Shown here one piece after another: positions 1-10,635 of a stretch of 26,313 nucleotides of DNA. The number at the start of each line of letters is the position of its first letter. Position 1 is the stretch's first letter. Source of the DNA: Priapulus caudatus (Eukaryota; Priapulida; Priapulimorpha; Priapulimorphida; Priapulidae). Where the stretch lies: positions 1-26,313 of the forward strand of contig NW_014577166.1 in NCBI RefSeq assembly GCF_000485595.1, written 5' to 3'. The notes beneath the pieces are model-generated. The model was not told the origin of the DNA. It searched no databases and saw nothing but the letters and a program-made list of their open reading frames with translations. The position numbers were made by a program, and so were the translations under genes.

Positions 1-39
1 CAGCCTGTAAGCCATAAAGTGAACGAAGTGGCGGCATTG

Positions 40-215
40 AACCGCCATTTTTAGCGAAAAATATCAGCCTTCATGCCGGCCTATTTTCGCATGCATCCAG
101 CGCGTTGAAAACTTTTCGCACGCAGTCGGCGTGTTGAAAATTATATTTTTCACAACGCAATAGCGTTGCTATATTGCCATCTTTTCAACGCTGTCGGCGT
201 GTGAAAAGATACGAA
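40..215. repeat. Cluster of small inverted repeats with GCGTTGAAAA arms
   Basis: Several copies of GCGTTGAAAA or its complement occur in alternating orientation at about 102, 131, 150, 182 and 198. They can form hairpins such as 179-210 (ATCTTTTC arm, GAAAAGAT arm) and 152-167 (CAACGC, AATA, GCGTTG). It resembles a foldback-element remnant abutting the gypsy fragment. No coding potential. Confidence 0.5.
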
Positions 216-230
216 TCGGGTGCAATTTGA

Positions 231-1175
231 TTGTCGACGGCATATTTGCCAATCAAGGACTGTGACACAGATTTAGAGAACACACCGGACTATGAGATAC
301 TGTCAGTGTTACCGATCAGTAGTAAGAAGCTGGAGGACCTAAAGGAAGCTACGTCTTACGACGCCACACTCAGAAAGTTCACAGAGCTATCGTCATGGGT
401 TGGTCGAAAAGTGAACCTGAACTCAAACCATTATATCTATTTCGTGATGAATTGATCGAAGACGAGGGTGTGATTCTGAAAGGTCAGAGAATAGTCGTAC
501 TAAAATCACTGCAGCGTGAATACTCTAACTTAGTACATAGTGGTCATTTGGGGGCAGAAGCCACCAAGCGCGGTGCAAAAGACATCATGTATTGTTCAAG
601 CATGCATGTGTCGAGACATAGATGACATAATAGGCCAGTGCAACATATGCCATAGCACAAAATCGCACCAGTTGAGAGAACCACTACTACCATATCCAGT
701 GCCAAGTAGACCATAATCGGAATGGATCTATTTGCGTGACATTGCATGATATACCTTGTCACAGTTGACTAGTACTCTGGATAGTTTGAACTTAACACAC
801 TTGTGGACACATCTACTAAAACAGTAGTGCAGAAGCTCAAGTCACATTTTCCCAGGTTTGGTATTCCAGACATGCTGATCTCCGATAGTGGATGTTCACG
901 TCGAGAAAAATTAATTACTTTGCAGTAGCATGGGGATTTCATCATACAATGAACAGTCCACATTTCCACAATAGCAACGGACTGGGGGAGAAAGCTGTTC
1001 AATCTGCTAAGAAGTTACTTGAGCAATCGTTCAGAGACGGCACGGGTCAATACTTGAACATGCTGAATTGGGGCAATACGCCAAGAGACAACACATGGAA
1101 TGCCAGCGCAACGGAATTTGTCGCATTAAACAACCACAACAATTCCTACGGCTGAAGCTCTGTTAAAACAGAAGT
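231..1175 (+). pseudogene. Ty3/gypsy polyprotein fragment (RNase H end to integrase), copy A
   Basis: A remnant of the pol gene of a Ty3/gypsy LTR retrotransposon, whose integrase inserts the cDNA copy. It begins at the RNase H tail (LSTAYLP, resembling the LSRAYLP of related elements), runs through the linker, then the integrase HHCC zinc-binding domain (HSGHLGAEAT; CNICHSTK in another frame) and the catalytic core with its conserved acidic residues (MDLFA; ISDSG; GEKAVQ), ending near ALLKQK. There are at least four frame shifts plus in-frame stops, so it makes no functional protein. Reverse transcriptase, gag and recognisable LTRs are absent. It is paralogous to 7048-7973 but extends further 5'. 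Confidence 0.85.
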
Positions 1176-1735
1176 AGTGGTAGCTATCACGAAGCGCGCT
1201 GCACTACAACGAACGCTTTCAACGGGTCCTGCTTATATATTATAGCTATATAGGTGCAAACGAAAATAACCAATCATGTCGATTCCATGATGGATTTAAC
1301 TACGTATATATATATAGCTAGAGATTTGCTCAAAATGCACCCATGACTTTTTTGGTTCTAATCGGCGCGTCCTATGTCGGTCAAAAATGAATTACAATAT
1401 AAAGACATGCCTAATGAATGCGAATGGGATTTGGTCACATGCGTGCGTAGTAGCCGAGCTGCGCTTTGTTTGTCTGCGCTAAGTCATTTATTATTTTTAC
1501 ATGTCGACCAGCGCAGGCATACACTACATCCTACTACAGAAAAAAATACATATACGCACATGCACATAGGCATACTAGCATTAGCCGTACAAACAACAAC
1601 CAACGGCGCAAATACACTTTCCTATACCGGCCAATATGGCGGCCCCCGACTCCCAACCCCCTACCGCGGTCCGCTTGTATTGTGTGTACTAGCGCATTTT
1701 ATCAAGATTCCATAATAGAGAGATAATAGAGAGAG
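1176..1735. repeat. Non-coding tail of gypsy fragment, copy A
   Basis: Continues the duplicated unit past the integrase and matches 7974-8591. It holds the un-inserted target (1439-1447) of the hairpin element found in copy B. Compared with B it has about 44 extra bases near 1627-1670 and lacks B's hexamer expansion. It ends in GAGAGATAATAGAGAGAG. It may be 3' UTR/LTR sequence of the element, but no LTR pair is present. Confidence 0.6.
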
Positions 1736-2452
1736 TCCACGCACGGATCCATAGCGGCCATGCAGCGCGTTACACTTTGGTAGGACGTGCCCGCGGTCGC
1801 GTGCACCTTGCCGCGGAACTGCGCACAATATATGTAATACGGCGTGAAATACGCGAGCGTTGCAACGGTGAGAAACAGTCAAAAACAGGTGAGTACCCTC
1901 GGTTAAAGGACGCTTTGTCCCGCCTTTCTGACAACAAAGCACATATTTGTTGGTAAAAAATGATTAGGCAACACCCTGAAGAAGACCTCTGTCGATGTTC
2001 AAGGGTCTACCCCCCCCCCATTTACGAAAATGAAGTATGGGACATTACTCGCTATACTCATACAGCAAAGGGCCATAGGATCCTAAGTTCATAAATACCA
2101 CCGATAGCGGTTTGTTATGAATATTCTCAACATATCGAAACAAATCGAACATATTTATACTAATCTTGACAGATATACAGACTAGATTACTATACTAATA
2201 GATTAATACTAAATATTATGCTGTCCATGTGTGTAAACAGTTGAAAATTCGATGTAAAACATAGGAGAATATGCGAAAATTCCAGCACAGGGAGATGGAT
2301 CTATTGTTAACAAGGCAGCGTTGAACGTGTTACATGTGCCATAAATCTACGACTTACCGGATTTTACTTTATCGCAGTTACGTGTGACTTCTCCTTCCAC
2401 CGTGGTTAGTCTATTAGATTCGCAAACCACGTTCATCATGATTTGTTTTATA
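1736..2452. other. No gene seen
   Basis: A ~50-bp stretch at 1740-1790 recurs at 9032-9081, including a GGCCGCTAT-type palindrome arm. The remainder becomes AT-rich with a C-run near 2011-2019. No coding frame is supported. Confidence 0.5.
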
Positions 2453-2595
2453 GAATCACCGATAACGGGGAATCACCGATAACAGGGATCGATCAAATCA
2501 CCTGTAATACATGATGGAACAAAAATATCCCTTCAACCCTATCCTGTTGTAGTTGCACCATATCAGTAGAACGGGGAATCACCGATAACGGGGTA
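2453..2595. repeat. Three copies of GAATCACCGATAACGGGG
   Basis: The 18-mer, or one-base variants, occurs at about 2453, 2470 and 2576, two of them nearly abutting. A partial copy (AATCACCG) follows near 2634. Confidence 0.6.
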
Positions 2596-2831
2596 TAAGT
2601 ACCACCAGTAGCAGTAATAACCGCGGTTGAGGAAATCACCGAACTAGTTTAACCGAAATTTGAAAATGGACTATAGAAATAACGTATCCTAGAGAAAAGG
2701 GGGGCACGTGCCCCCAGATTTGGGGGCAAAATAAAAAAAATAAGCTAAGGTAATAACTGTAATTACCCGAGAATAAATGTAATAAATGATGGAACAAAAA
2801 TATTCCTTCAACCCTATCCTGTTGTAGTTGC
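2505..2831. repeat. 52-bp direct repeat pair
   Basis: Positions 2505-2556 and 2780-2831 are the same 52-bp sequence with two differences, 275 bp apart. The core is CAACCCTATCCTGTTGTAG. Between them sit a GGGGCACGTGCCCC palindrome (about 2702-2715) and one of the CACCGATAACGGGG copies. Confidence 0.8.
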
Positions 2832-4065
2832 GATTTAGTTATTAACAGCAAAATGGATGCTTCTTTTGCGATCCCTGGCGCATGTTGATCTGTCTATTTG
2901 ATCCCGTTTGACTTTCTCTGTCTTCGATATAGTCCCCTTGGACTTTGAAGACTAATATTTATGAGGTTATAAGGAGCGACCTTTGTGACAACACTACTAT
3001 TATCTGATTGATAGCTGCGTGATTTACATGCTGTAATAGAAAGAATTTGGCATTCTGCCAGTGTGCAGTCGGTCTCATATATTGCTGTGCAACCTCATTG
3101 CTCTATTACTGTGTTTAATTCACTTACTATTTCTTACATCCGCTCACGCAATAAAATGTTCTTCAGCATACGATATTCCAATAATATTCCTTCGCTTGCA
3201 GACCTACATTGTTAATTACGTCATAACGGCTTGGTAATTCATAACAGACTTACCTATGTTGCGTTTTTTTACGCTACGTTGTGTTTCCTTGTGTTAACTC
3301 TTGAATTCTAGGCGTTTCTCTTTAGCGATTATCGTACAGTGAACAGTGTCTTTATTATACTACGTTTTCGCGCTATGATAATTCTGTTGCTATATAACAA
3401 TCCCTCACTCCTACTGTATTGATTGGAGTAACATTTATTATTATTATCTAACCCATAAGATGATTTTCAGCATAACAATATTCCTAGGTATAACCTGGGA
3501 ATCATTTTCCCTGTACACTCTCATGGGTAACGTACGTTAGAATGGCGTGCTAATTCATGACAGCCTCAGCTGTCTCACATGTTTCGGCTGTAGTATGTTA
3601 CGTTGCCTGACGTTACGTTCTGTTCAATTATCATTGTACAGTCACACTTTTCCATGCTTTAGTCTTTCACACTATATGCTAATTATCATGTACTTCTCCT
3701 TTTAAAACTCATCGCACTACCACTGCATTATAAAGTAGCACTTCTTATTCTCTAAGTTCTTCTGAAACCAGGCACGCCGCGTCCCCCACTAATACTATAT
3801 ATACGTAATACTTTGTCTAATGACGTCTAAATAATAGTCATATTATATATAGTCATGCGCCATGCATAAGATTCCACGTGCATAAAGTAACATCGTAAGA
3901 GTTTTTTCAAGAGTATATGCATTTATTTCTCATATTCGCAGCCAAACGAAGATTTTACAATAATCTCTCGTAATTATTACAAAATGCTACGCCTCAAAAG
4001 ATCCCATCGAGCTGTCGCTGTCATTAGGCTAATGGGATTTCTGAAAAAAAGGTGCTGTATAAGGT
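2832..4065. other. AT-rich stretch without a gene
   Basis: No coding frame over 60 codons on either strand looks real. Blocks near 3150-3400 and 3450-3700 share short motifs in the same order (TTCAGCATA, TAATTCAT, TTATC..GTACAGT), which hints at an old ~300-bp tandem duplication, but similarity is too low to be sure. Confidence 0.4.
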
Positions 4066-6156
4066 TCACCCCTCTCTTCCGCAGCAAACTATATTTACGT
4101 ACTTCTCCTTTGGCCGTACTGCATGTCTGAAACGTTGCTCGCGCATGCGCAACATCTCACAAGAAGAAGAATATTTTGCCAAAATTATGCATTTAAAATG
4201 AAGAGAGGTTATCCCAGCATAGATTACTATGATAATATTCAATCAGTAGACCTCACTTACGAAATAGGAGGCAGACCTTAAGTGCACGTACGGTCTTCGC
4301 TGCATAAAAAACAAGTCAGTACACAATGTGACTACGTTACTGTTTTAGCGCATGCACAATATCTCACGAGGGCGATATATTTTGTGCTGAAAATGCATTT
4401 AATATGGTCAGGGGGTATCTCAGCATAGGTTTCTGTAGTAAATTCCTATCAGTAGACCTGTGTTTGTAATTCGGAGAGCGCTCTAGCCAGTAGAGTGCAA
4501 AACTACTACTTCATCTCCGCCTGCCCTTCCCCTTGTCTCCATTGTCGCACTCTCATCCTCCTTCTTCTTCCACCGCCCCTCGGCTGTCTTCCCTGCCACC
4601 TTACCTCAATCTCTCACCCCTCGCTCCCGCAGAAAGCTATATTACGTACTTTTATTTAGACCGTACTGCACGTCTGAAACGGTGCTCGCGCATGCGCAAT
4701 ATCTCCCGAGAAGAAGAATATTTTGCCAAAATTATGCATTTAAAATGAAGAGGGGTTATCCCAGCATAGATTTCTATGATAATATTCCATCAGTAGACCT
4801 GACTTGTGAGATAGGAAGCAGACCTTGCATGTAAGGTCTTCGCTGCATAAACCAGTCAGTACACAATCTGGCTACGTTACTGTTTTAGCGCATGCGCAAT
4901 ATCTCACGAGGGGAGTTGTATTGTGTGCTGAAAATGCATTTAATATGGTCAAGGCGTATCTCAGCATAGGTTTCTGTAGGAAATTCCTATCAGTAGACCT
5001 GTGTTTATAATTCGGAGAGCGCCCTAGCCAGTAGGGTGCAAAACTACTACTTAATCGCCGCCCGCCTATCCCCTTGTACCCCTTGTCGCACGCTCAGCCT
5101 CCTTCTTCTTCCACCGCCCCTCGGCTGTCTTCCATGCCACCTTACCTCAATCTCCCACCCCTCTCTCCCGCCGCAAGCTATATTACGTACTTTTATTTTG
5201 ACCGTACTGCAGTCTGAAACGGTGCTCGCGCATGCGCAATATCTCCCGAGAAGAAAGCAATCCTGCCAAAATTATGCATTTAAAATAAAGAGGGGTTATC
5301 CCAGCATAGATTACTATGATAATATTCAATCAGTAGACCTCACTTACGAAATAGGAGGCAGACCTTAAGTGCACGTACGGTCTTCGCTGCATAAAAAAAA
5401 CCAGTCAGTACACAATCTGGCTATGTTACTGTTTTAGCGCATGCGCAATATCTCACGAGGGAGTTATATTTTGTGCTGAAAATGCATTTAATATGGTCAG
5501 GGGGTATCTCAGCATAGGTTTCTATAGTAAATTCCTATCAGTAGACCTGTGTTTATAATTCAGAGAGCGCCCTAGCCAGTAGGGTGCAAAACTACTACTT
5601 AATCGCCGCCCGCCCTTCCCCTTGTCTCCCCTGTCGCACGCTCAGCCTCCTTCTTCTTCCACCACCCCTCGGCTGTCTTCGCTGCCACCTTCTCTCAGTT
5701 TCCCACCCCTCTCTTCCGCAGCAAGCTATATTACATACTTTTATTTAGACCGTGCTGCACATCTGAAACAATGCTCGCGCATGCGCAATATCTCCCGAGA
5801 AGAAGAATATTTGGCAAAATTATGCATTTAAAATGAAGAGGGGTTATCCTAGCATAGATTTCTATGATAATATTCCATCAGTAGACCGCACTTGTGAAAT
5901 AGCAAGCAGACCTTGCATGTAACTGTACGGCTACGTTACTGTTTTAGCGCATGCGCAATATCTCACGACGGGAGTTATATTTTGTGCTGAAAATTCATTT
6001 AATATGGTCAAGGTGTGTCTCAGCATAGGTTTCTGTAATAAATTCTTATCAGTAGACCTGTGTTTATAATTAGGAGAGCGCCCTAGCCAGTAGGGTGCAA
6101 AACTACTACTTCATCCACGCCCGCCTATCCCCTTGTCTCCATTGTCGCCCTCTCAT
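4066..6156. repeat. Tandem satellite, ~545-bp unit, about 3.8 copies
   Basis: The phrase GCAAGCTATATTACGTAC recurs at about 4084, 4632, 5172 and 5721, giving periods of 548, 540 and 549 bp. Each unit has two related halves, each opening with GCGCATGCGCAATATCTC and ending near CAGTAGACCT, followed by a CT-rich segment. The array starts at CACCCCTCTCTTCCGCAGC and stops mid-unit at TCTCCATTGTCGC. Unit 4 has a ~30-bp deletion in its first half. The proline/serine-rich ORFs at 4533, 5036 and 5622 are the CT-rich segment translated and are not genes. Confidence 0.92.
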
Positions 6157-6452
6157 ACAATATAATTTAACAAAGTAACATTTTCATGTGTATCACATCT
6201 CATATTCTTTGACGAGTGAACAAGTTTGATATCTTTTCAATATATTGTGAACAACGATTTACTAATGCCGATAATAAGATACCACTAAAACAAAAATACC
6301 GACAAATTTATACATAAAATCACACATTGCAACCATTTTGAGTAATTTCACTGACAAACACATGATTAATAAAACTTGTGCGCTGCATGATGTTACGAAA
6401 TGATGTTATGTGCATGTACATGCGCATAATATAAACAACGCGAGCTATGTCC

Positions 6453-6919
6453 TCATACGAGGGTGTCCAGGCGACCGTCAACTACGGTGACGCCACCGAT
6501 ACCAGCATAACACGACAGGTCAGTTTGTGGAGTCCTCGTTGTGGTCAGCGCATGGTGGAAAACACGGTTAGAACTAACGTGTTGTAATGAATTAGTGTGG
6601 AAAGAGCATGCTGTCGGGGGTAGAATAGGGTTGGGTTCACCGGTAGAGCTATGACAACCACCCTCGTCATTATTTTCTGGTTCGTCGGACCGGGCTCGTT
6701 GGCTCGTTTTTTCACTTGGTCGCGGATTCCCTTGTTCGTGACGACTTGCATGTGTGATCGAGATATCATTGGTACCGGAGTCATACTGCCTTGCTGCATG
6801 ATGTTTGCTGTTTGGTTGGGTGGCGAACACCTGCTTATGACCACCTGGTGGCTCTTGATCCGTGATGTAGTCCTCGTTTTCGTACGTTCCTTTCGGCGCC
6901 CAAAACAAAGATTGCAGAG
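6453..6919 (-). CDS. Possible exon of an unidentified gene
   Basis: An open frame on the minus strand is preceded by a textbook 3' splice site: a long C/T tract ending CACCTCTCAG, with AG at 6921-6920. Downstream the frame codes QSLFWAPKGTYENEDYITDQ and then a polar Ser/Thr/Asn/His-rich stretch to a stop at 6453. The YENEDY tyrosine motif and low-complexity polar tail resemble a receptor cytoplasmic tail, but I recognise no family. The proline-rich residues 5' of the splice site would be intron. No partner exon is visible and the surroundings are transposon debris, so a chance frame remains likely. Confidence 0.25.
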
Positions 6920-7016
6920 CTGAGAGGTGGGGGCGCGTAGGGTGTGGAGAGGGAGGCGGAGGGACCATTAAAATATTAAGTCATCCACTATTTTGCGCAG
7001 TTCGTTGTTTTTGGCC

Positions 7017-7047
7017 CCCCTGTTAAAAAATCCTGGCTACGCCACTG
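7017..7047. mobile_element. Terminal inverted repeat of a hAT-type element
   Basis: Read on the minus strand the stretch begins CAGTGGCGTAGCCAGGATTT, a widespread terminal sequence of hAT-superfamily elements in animals. It stops exactly where gypsy copy B begins (7048), so the element inserted into or truncated the gypsy sequence. The partner end is not visible upstream, and an 8-bp target duplication cannot be shown. Confidence 0.6.
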
Positions 7048-7973
7048 GACTGTGACACAGATCTAGAGGCCACACCGGACTATGAGATACTGTCAGTGTT
7101 ACCGATTAGTAGTAAGAAGCTGGAGGACCTAAAGGAAGCTACTTCATACGACGCCACACTTCAGAAAGTTCACAGAGCTATCGTCAGGGGTTGGTCGAAA
7201 CGTGAACTTGAACTCAAACCATTCTACCCATTTCGTGATGAAATGATCGAAGACGAGGGTGTGATTCTGAAAGGTCAGAAAATTGTGGTACCAAAATCAC
7301 TGCAACGTGAATACTCTAACTTAGTACATAGTGGTTATTTGGGGGCAGAGGCCACCAAGCGCCGTGCAAGAGACATTATGTATTGGTCAAGCATGTGTCG
7401 AGACATAGATGACATAATAGACCATGCAGTGCAACAGATGCCATAGCACAAAATCGCACCAGTCAAGAGAACAACTACTACCATATCCAGCGCCAGGTAG
7501 ACCATGGGCCATAGTTGGAACGGATCTATTTGAGTGGCATTGCATGATATACCTTGTCACAGTTGACTCGTACTCTGGATGGTTTGAACTTAACACTTTA
7601 AACTTGCCAGTAGTGCAGAAACTCAAGTCGCATTTTTCCAGGTGTTGTATTCCAGACATGCTGATCTCCGATAGTGGATCACAGTTTACGTCGAGAGAAA
7701 TTAATTACTTTGCAGTAGCATGGGGATTCCATCATACAATGATCGAGCAGTCCACATTTCCACAGTAGCAACGGACTGGCGGAGAAAGCTGTTCAATCTG
7801 CTAAGAAGTTACTTGAGAAATCGTTCTGAGACGGCACGGATCCTTAGTTGAACATTCTAAATTGGAGCAATACGCCAAGAGACAACACATTTGGGATGCC
7901 AGCGAAACGGAATTTATCGCGTTGAACAACCACAACAATTCCTACGGCTGAAGCTCTGTTAAAACAGAAGTAG
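7048..7973 (+). pseudogene. Ty3/gypsy polyprotein fragment (linker to integrase), copy B
   Basis: Paralogue of copy A, starting at the same codon region (DCDTDLE) just inside a hAT end. The linker frame is open from 7096 to 7446. The HHCC domain has lost its second histidine (HSGYLG), while CNRCHSTK persists in another frame. Core residues are readable as GTDLFEW, ISDSGSQFTS and AEKAVQ. There are several frame shifts, including one at 7440 and one near 7768. It is less damaged than copy A in the catalytic core. No LTR, gag or reverse transcriptase is attached. Confidence 0.85.
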
Positions 7974-8163
7974 TGGTAGCTACAACGAACGCTTTCAACG
8001 GGTCCTGCTATTAGGTGCAAACGCCGGTGCAAACGGAAATAGCCAGTCGTGTCGATTCCACGATGGTTTTAACCACGTATATAGCTAGAGATTTGCTCAA
8101 TATGCACCCATAACGTTTTTGGTTCAAATCGGCGCGTCCTATATCGGTCAAAAATGCGTTAGA

Positions 8164-8199
8164 ATGTTAATGTTAATGTTAATGTTAATGTTAATGTTA
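8164..8199. repeat. (ATGTTA)6 microsatellite
   Basis: Six perfect hexamers. The paralogous site in copy A (about 1387-1402) has no expansion, so the array grew after the duplication. Confidence 0.85.
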
Positions 8200-8235
8200 A
8201 AACATGCCTAATGAATACGAATGGGATTTGGTCAC

Positions 8236-8344
8236 ATGCGTGCGTAGCTTTAGTACTATAGCCCTTCGCTCCGCCGCTGGACCCCCTGCGGCTGACCTAC
8301 CTGCGGCGGAGCGAAGGGCTATAGTACTAGAGCTAATGAGTGCG
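8236..8344. mobile_element. 91-bp hairpin insertion with 9-bp target duplication (H1)
   Basis: The insert 8245-8335 consists of 33-bp inverted arms (8245-8277 and 8303-8335, one mismatch) around a 25-nt loop, starting TAGCT and ending AGCTA. It is flanked by ATGCGTGCG (8236-8244) and ATGAGTGCG (8336-8344), a 9-bp duplication with one difference. The paralogous gypsy tail has the uninterrupted target at 1439-1447 followed by TAGTAGCC, so insertion is directly shown. It carries no coding capacity and must have been moved by an enzyme supplied in trans. The 9-bp duplication suggests a Mutator-like transposase, but this is inference. Confidence 0.85.
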
Positions 8345-8591
8345 TAGTAGCCGAGCTATGCTTTGTTTGTCTCCGCCAAGTCATTTATTGTTTTTACAGC
8401 GGCCAGCGCAAGCATACACTATATCCTAATACAGAAAAAAATTAGTATACACACATGCAAATAGGCATACTAGCATTAGCCGTTCAAACAACAACCAACG
8501 GCGCAAATACACTTTCCTACAGTCCGCTTGTACTGTGTGTACTGGCGCATTTTATTAAGAGTCCATAATATAGAGAGATAATAGAGAGAGG

Positions 8592-8990
8592 CTCTATTAT
8601 GGATTTTATACAGCTGTCCCCCCCCCGCATACGCTATTACGCTATGGGCGATAGAAAAGTGTACGAACGAGAGTTACATTTCTAGAATTCTACATACCAC
8701 GTGTAGACACATGTCTTAGCTATGATCCTTGTGAGCCGTGAGTTTATTGAAGCGCGATTAGTTTAATTACTTCGCAAATATGCACGCGCGGTATCGCGCA
8801 TACTGACGCGTATTGAGCGCAGCCGGTTATATGCGCGGCGACATAATAATGGGTGGTAGGAAAGTGTAGTAACTCTCATATCTCGCGAACGAGTTGAGTT
8901 ACATTTCTAGAAACTCTAGCTCTCATAGACACATATCTTAGCTATAATCTTTGTGACTCGCTGGTTCTTTATGCCTAAAATTCAAGTGTT
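8592..8990. repeat. Direct duplication inside an insertion relative to copy A
   Basis: No gene. Two related blocks, about 8650-8740 and 8862-8960, share GAACGAG, TTACATTTCTAGA, AGACACAT, TCTTAGCTAT and TTGTGA in order. Copy A passes directly from the GAGAGAG tract into the sequence found here at 9032, so roughly 440 bp were gained in B or lost in A. Confidence 0.6.
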
Positions 8991-9055
8991 CGCTGGCCGC
9001 TATGGATACGTGTGCTGGCCCTGGTATTTCGCGCACGGTTCTATAGCGGCCAGCG
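8991..9055. repeat. Foldback with CGCTGGCCGCTAT arms
   Basis: Left arm 8991-9012 pairs with 9033-9055; the outer 13 bp are perfect (CGCTGGCCGCTAT / ATAGCGGCCAGCG). The right arm recurs near 1740-1767, and related arms occur at 26004-26196. Confidence 0.6.
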
Positions 9056-9082
9056 CGTTACACTTTGGTAGAACGTGCCACA

Positions 9083-9185
9083 AATAAAATATAAAGCTAA
9101 ATAAATACGAAATCTATTTACAACCAAAGTTGTAATGTTTCTCTACTCTCTTTCACCTATTATTGCCGACAATTTCCTGTACATA
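9083..9185. repeat. Solo arm of the intron-1 foldback family
   Basis: Closely similar to the arms at 23710-23815 and (reverse strand) 24225-24325, sharing GCTAAATAAATACGAAATC, TCTCTTTCACCTATT and GCCGACAATTTCCTG. No inverted partner is found nearby, so it is a single arm. Confidence 0.7.
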
Positions 9186-9883
9186 TATAGCTATAGACTA
9201 TATAGACTAGACGCAATTTGGTGCCCCTTGTGTTTCCTCTCTTTGTAATGAATGTAACATAATGGCTCTCATAGTACGTCTAATTAGATATAGGTACGTT
9301 TGGCGAACAAAACACAAAATAGTGTACGACGTTGCGACTACACATGTATTGTTAGAAGTTGTGGATTTTAACAGTATGAGATATTTAAGTCGATTTTTGC
9401 CTTAACATAAGTCCTAACTCAAACAAACTGCTGTAAGAAACGTCATAACTTCATCGTGACTAGTATCGTAATACTATTCCCAAGTTTTGCCATAGTCCTA
9501 ATTCAACCATAACATCACACAATCGGGTAGTTGTGACAACATTCACTACGTCTGCCGAAGCAAATAACAATTTTGTAAATGCCATTTTAAATAAATAGAA
9601 AGGAAACTTGTGGGCTATGCCGGAACAGACATCACCACTACATGGTACTATCTAAGTATAGGCCGACAGCACCTGCGCCTACTTCACTAACAATGTCTAA
9701 GGGAGTCGCCTACGCCTACTCCCCTAACCCTAACTACTATACCTTAACCCTAACCTAATCCTACCACCACCTAACGGCCCTACACCATAGATGCAAATCA
9801 GTGAGACAGGATACGTTCGCGCCGCTATACAGTGGGGACCATAAGAACCTACATGAGCCCACACCACTCACACGAAAACCGTA
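9186..9883. other. No gene; degenerate telomere-like tract
   Basis: CCCTAACCCTAAC and CCTTAACCCTAACC occur within about 9718-9766, too degenerate and internal to be a chromosome end. No coding frame is credible in the stretch. Confidence 0.5.
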
Positions 9884-10635
9884 AACAGGAGAATTCAAGA
9901 TGATTCTAGCACATATCCGCACTGCAATCACTAGCATCCACCTGGAAAGCTTAACACAACTCTACTATCGGCTGTCATCGCCGTTTAACCGTCGTGATTC
10001 CCTTTCTAACAAGAACGCAGGTACAAGATGTGGCAGCAGCTATTAGCGATAAACCTACTCTTCCAGAATTATCTAGCTTAAAGTCACGGTTCCTAACGAT
10101 CATGCGTGCCCATCACTTCCCGCGCGCTCCTGTGTCTTTTCACCGCGTATAAAAATACGAGTAACAAATTTAAATATCAATTTATAGTTATCTTTAATTT
10201 TGAACATTTCACCCGGGCGAGTAACGGAATTGTGTTTTCTTACGACGACCACCCACGGCGCTACAACGCTTATTGGATTAGCATAGTACCAATAGTGCAT
10301 ATAGTTTCATACAATGAGTTCCATCAGATAAAAGGAAATCACCCTTTTATCTTATTTGATCATTCTTTTTTTATCTTTTCATTTATTAAGGGGAATTTCC
10401 CCTTTTTCGACCTTGCGTTAGCATGACATTATTTTGTGCTTATATTTTACGGAAACTTACTAGATCCTGCTTCGCGCATGGTTTATAATATACAACTCGT
10501 AGTAAGTAGTCACAGCCTACCGCAATTAAACAGACCGAACATAGGCCTACCACGCCCGAGAAGGAATATCCCGCACCGTCAACAGTGTGCCGCAAATCTC
10601 TCCACCAAAATAACGAACGCGAGTATATATATATG
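9884..10635. repeat. Dispersed ~750-bp repeat, copy 1
   Basis: Aligns with 14932-15720 through many landmarks: GAATTCAAG, TGCAATCACTAGCA, CACGGTTCCTAACG, CGCGTATAAAAA, GGGGAATT..CCCCTTTTT, TGCGTTAGCATGA, CAGACCGAACAT, AATCTCTCCACCAAAAT. Copy 1 has ATAACG where copy 2 has ATGGCG, and GCGAGTA where copy 2 has GTAAGTA. ORFs at 10100-10430 are shadows. Confidence 0.75.

Larger units (their letters stand above)
7974..8591. repeat. Non-coding tail of gypsy fragment, copy B
   Basis: Matches 1176-1735. Differences from copy A are a (ATGTTA)6 expansion, a hairpin insertion at 8245-8335 and a ~44-bp shortfall near 8520. It ends with the same AGAGAGATAATAGAGAGAG. Immediately after, CTCTATTATGG pairs with CCATAATATAGAG at about 8563 to form a small hairpin. 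Confidence 0.65.

Noticed and set aside
4533-5831. Proline/serine-rich frames in the satellite (71-110 codons)
   Set aside because: Each repeats the same CT-rich segment of the satellite unit and shifts frame between units.
4066-6156. Regularly spaced repeats suggesting a CRISPR array
   Set aside because: Units of ~545 bp with related halves and no unique spacers; eukaryotic satellite.
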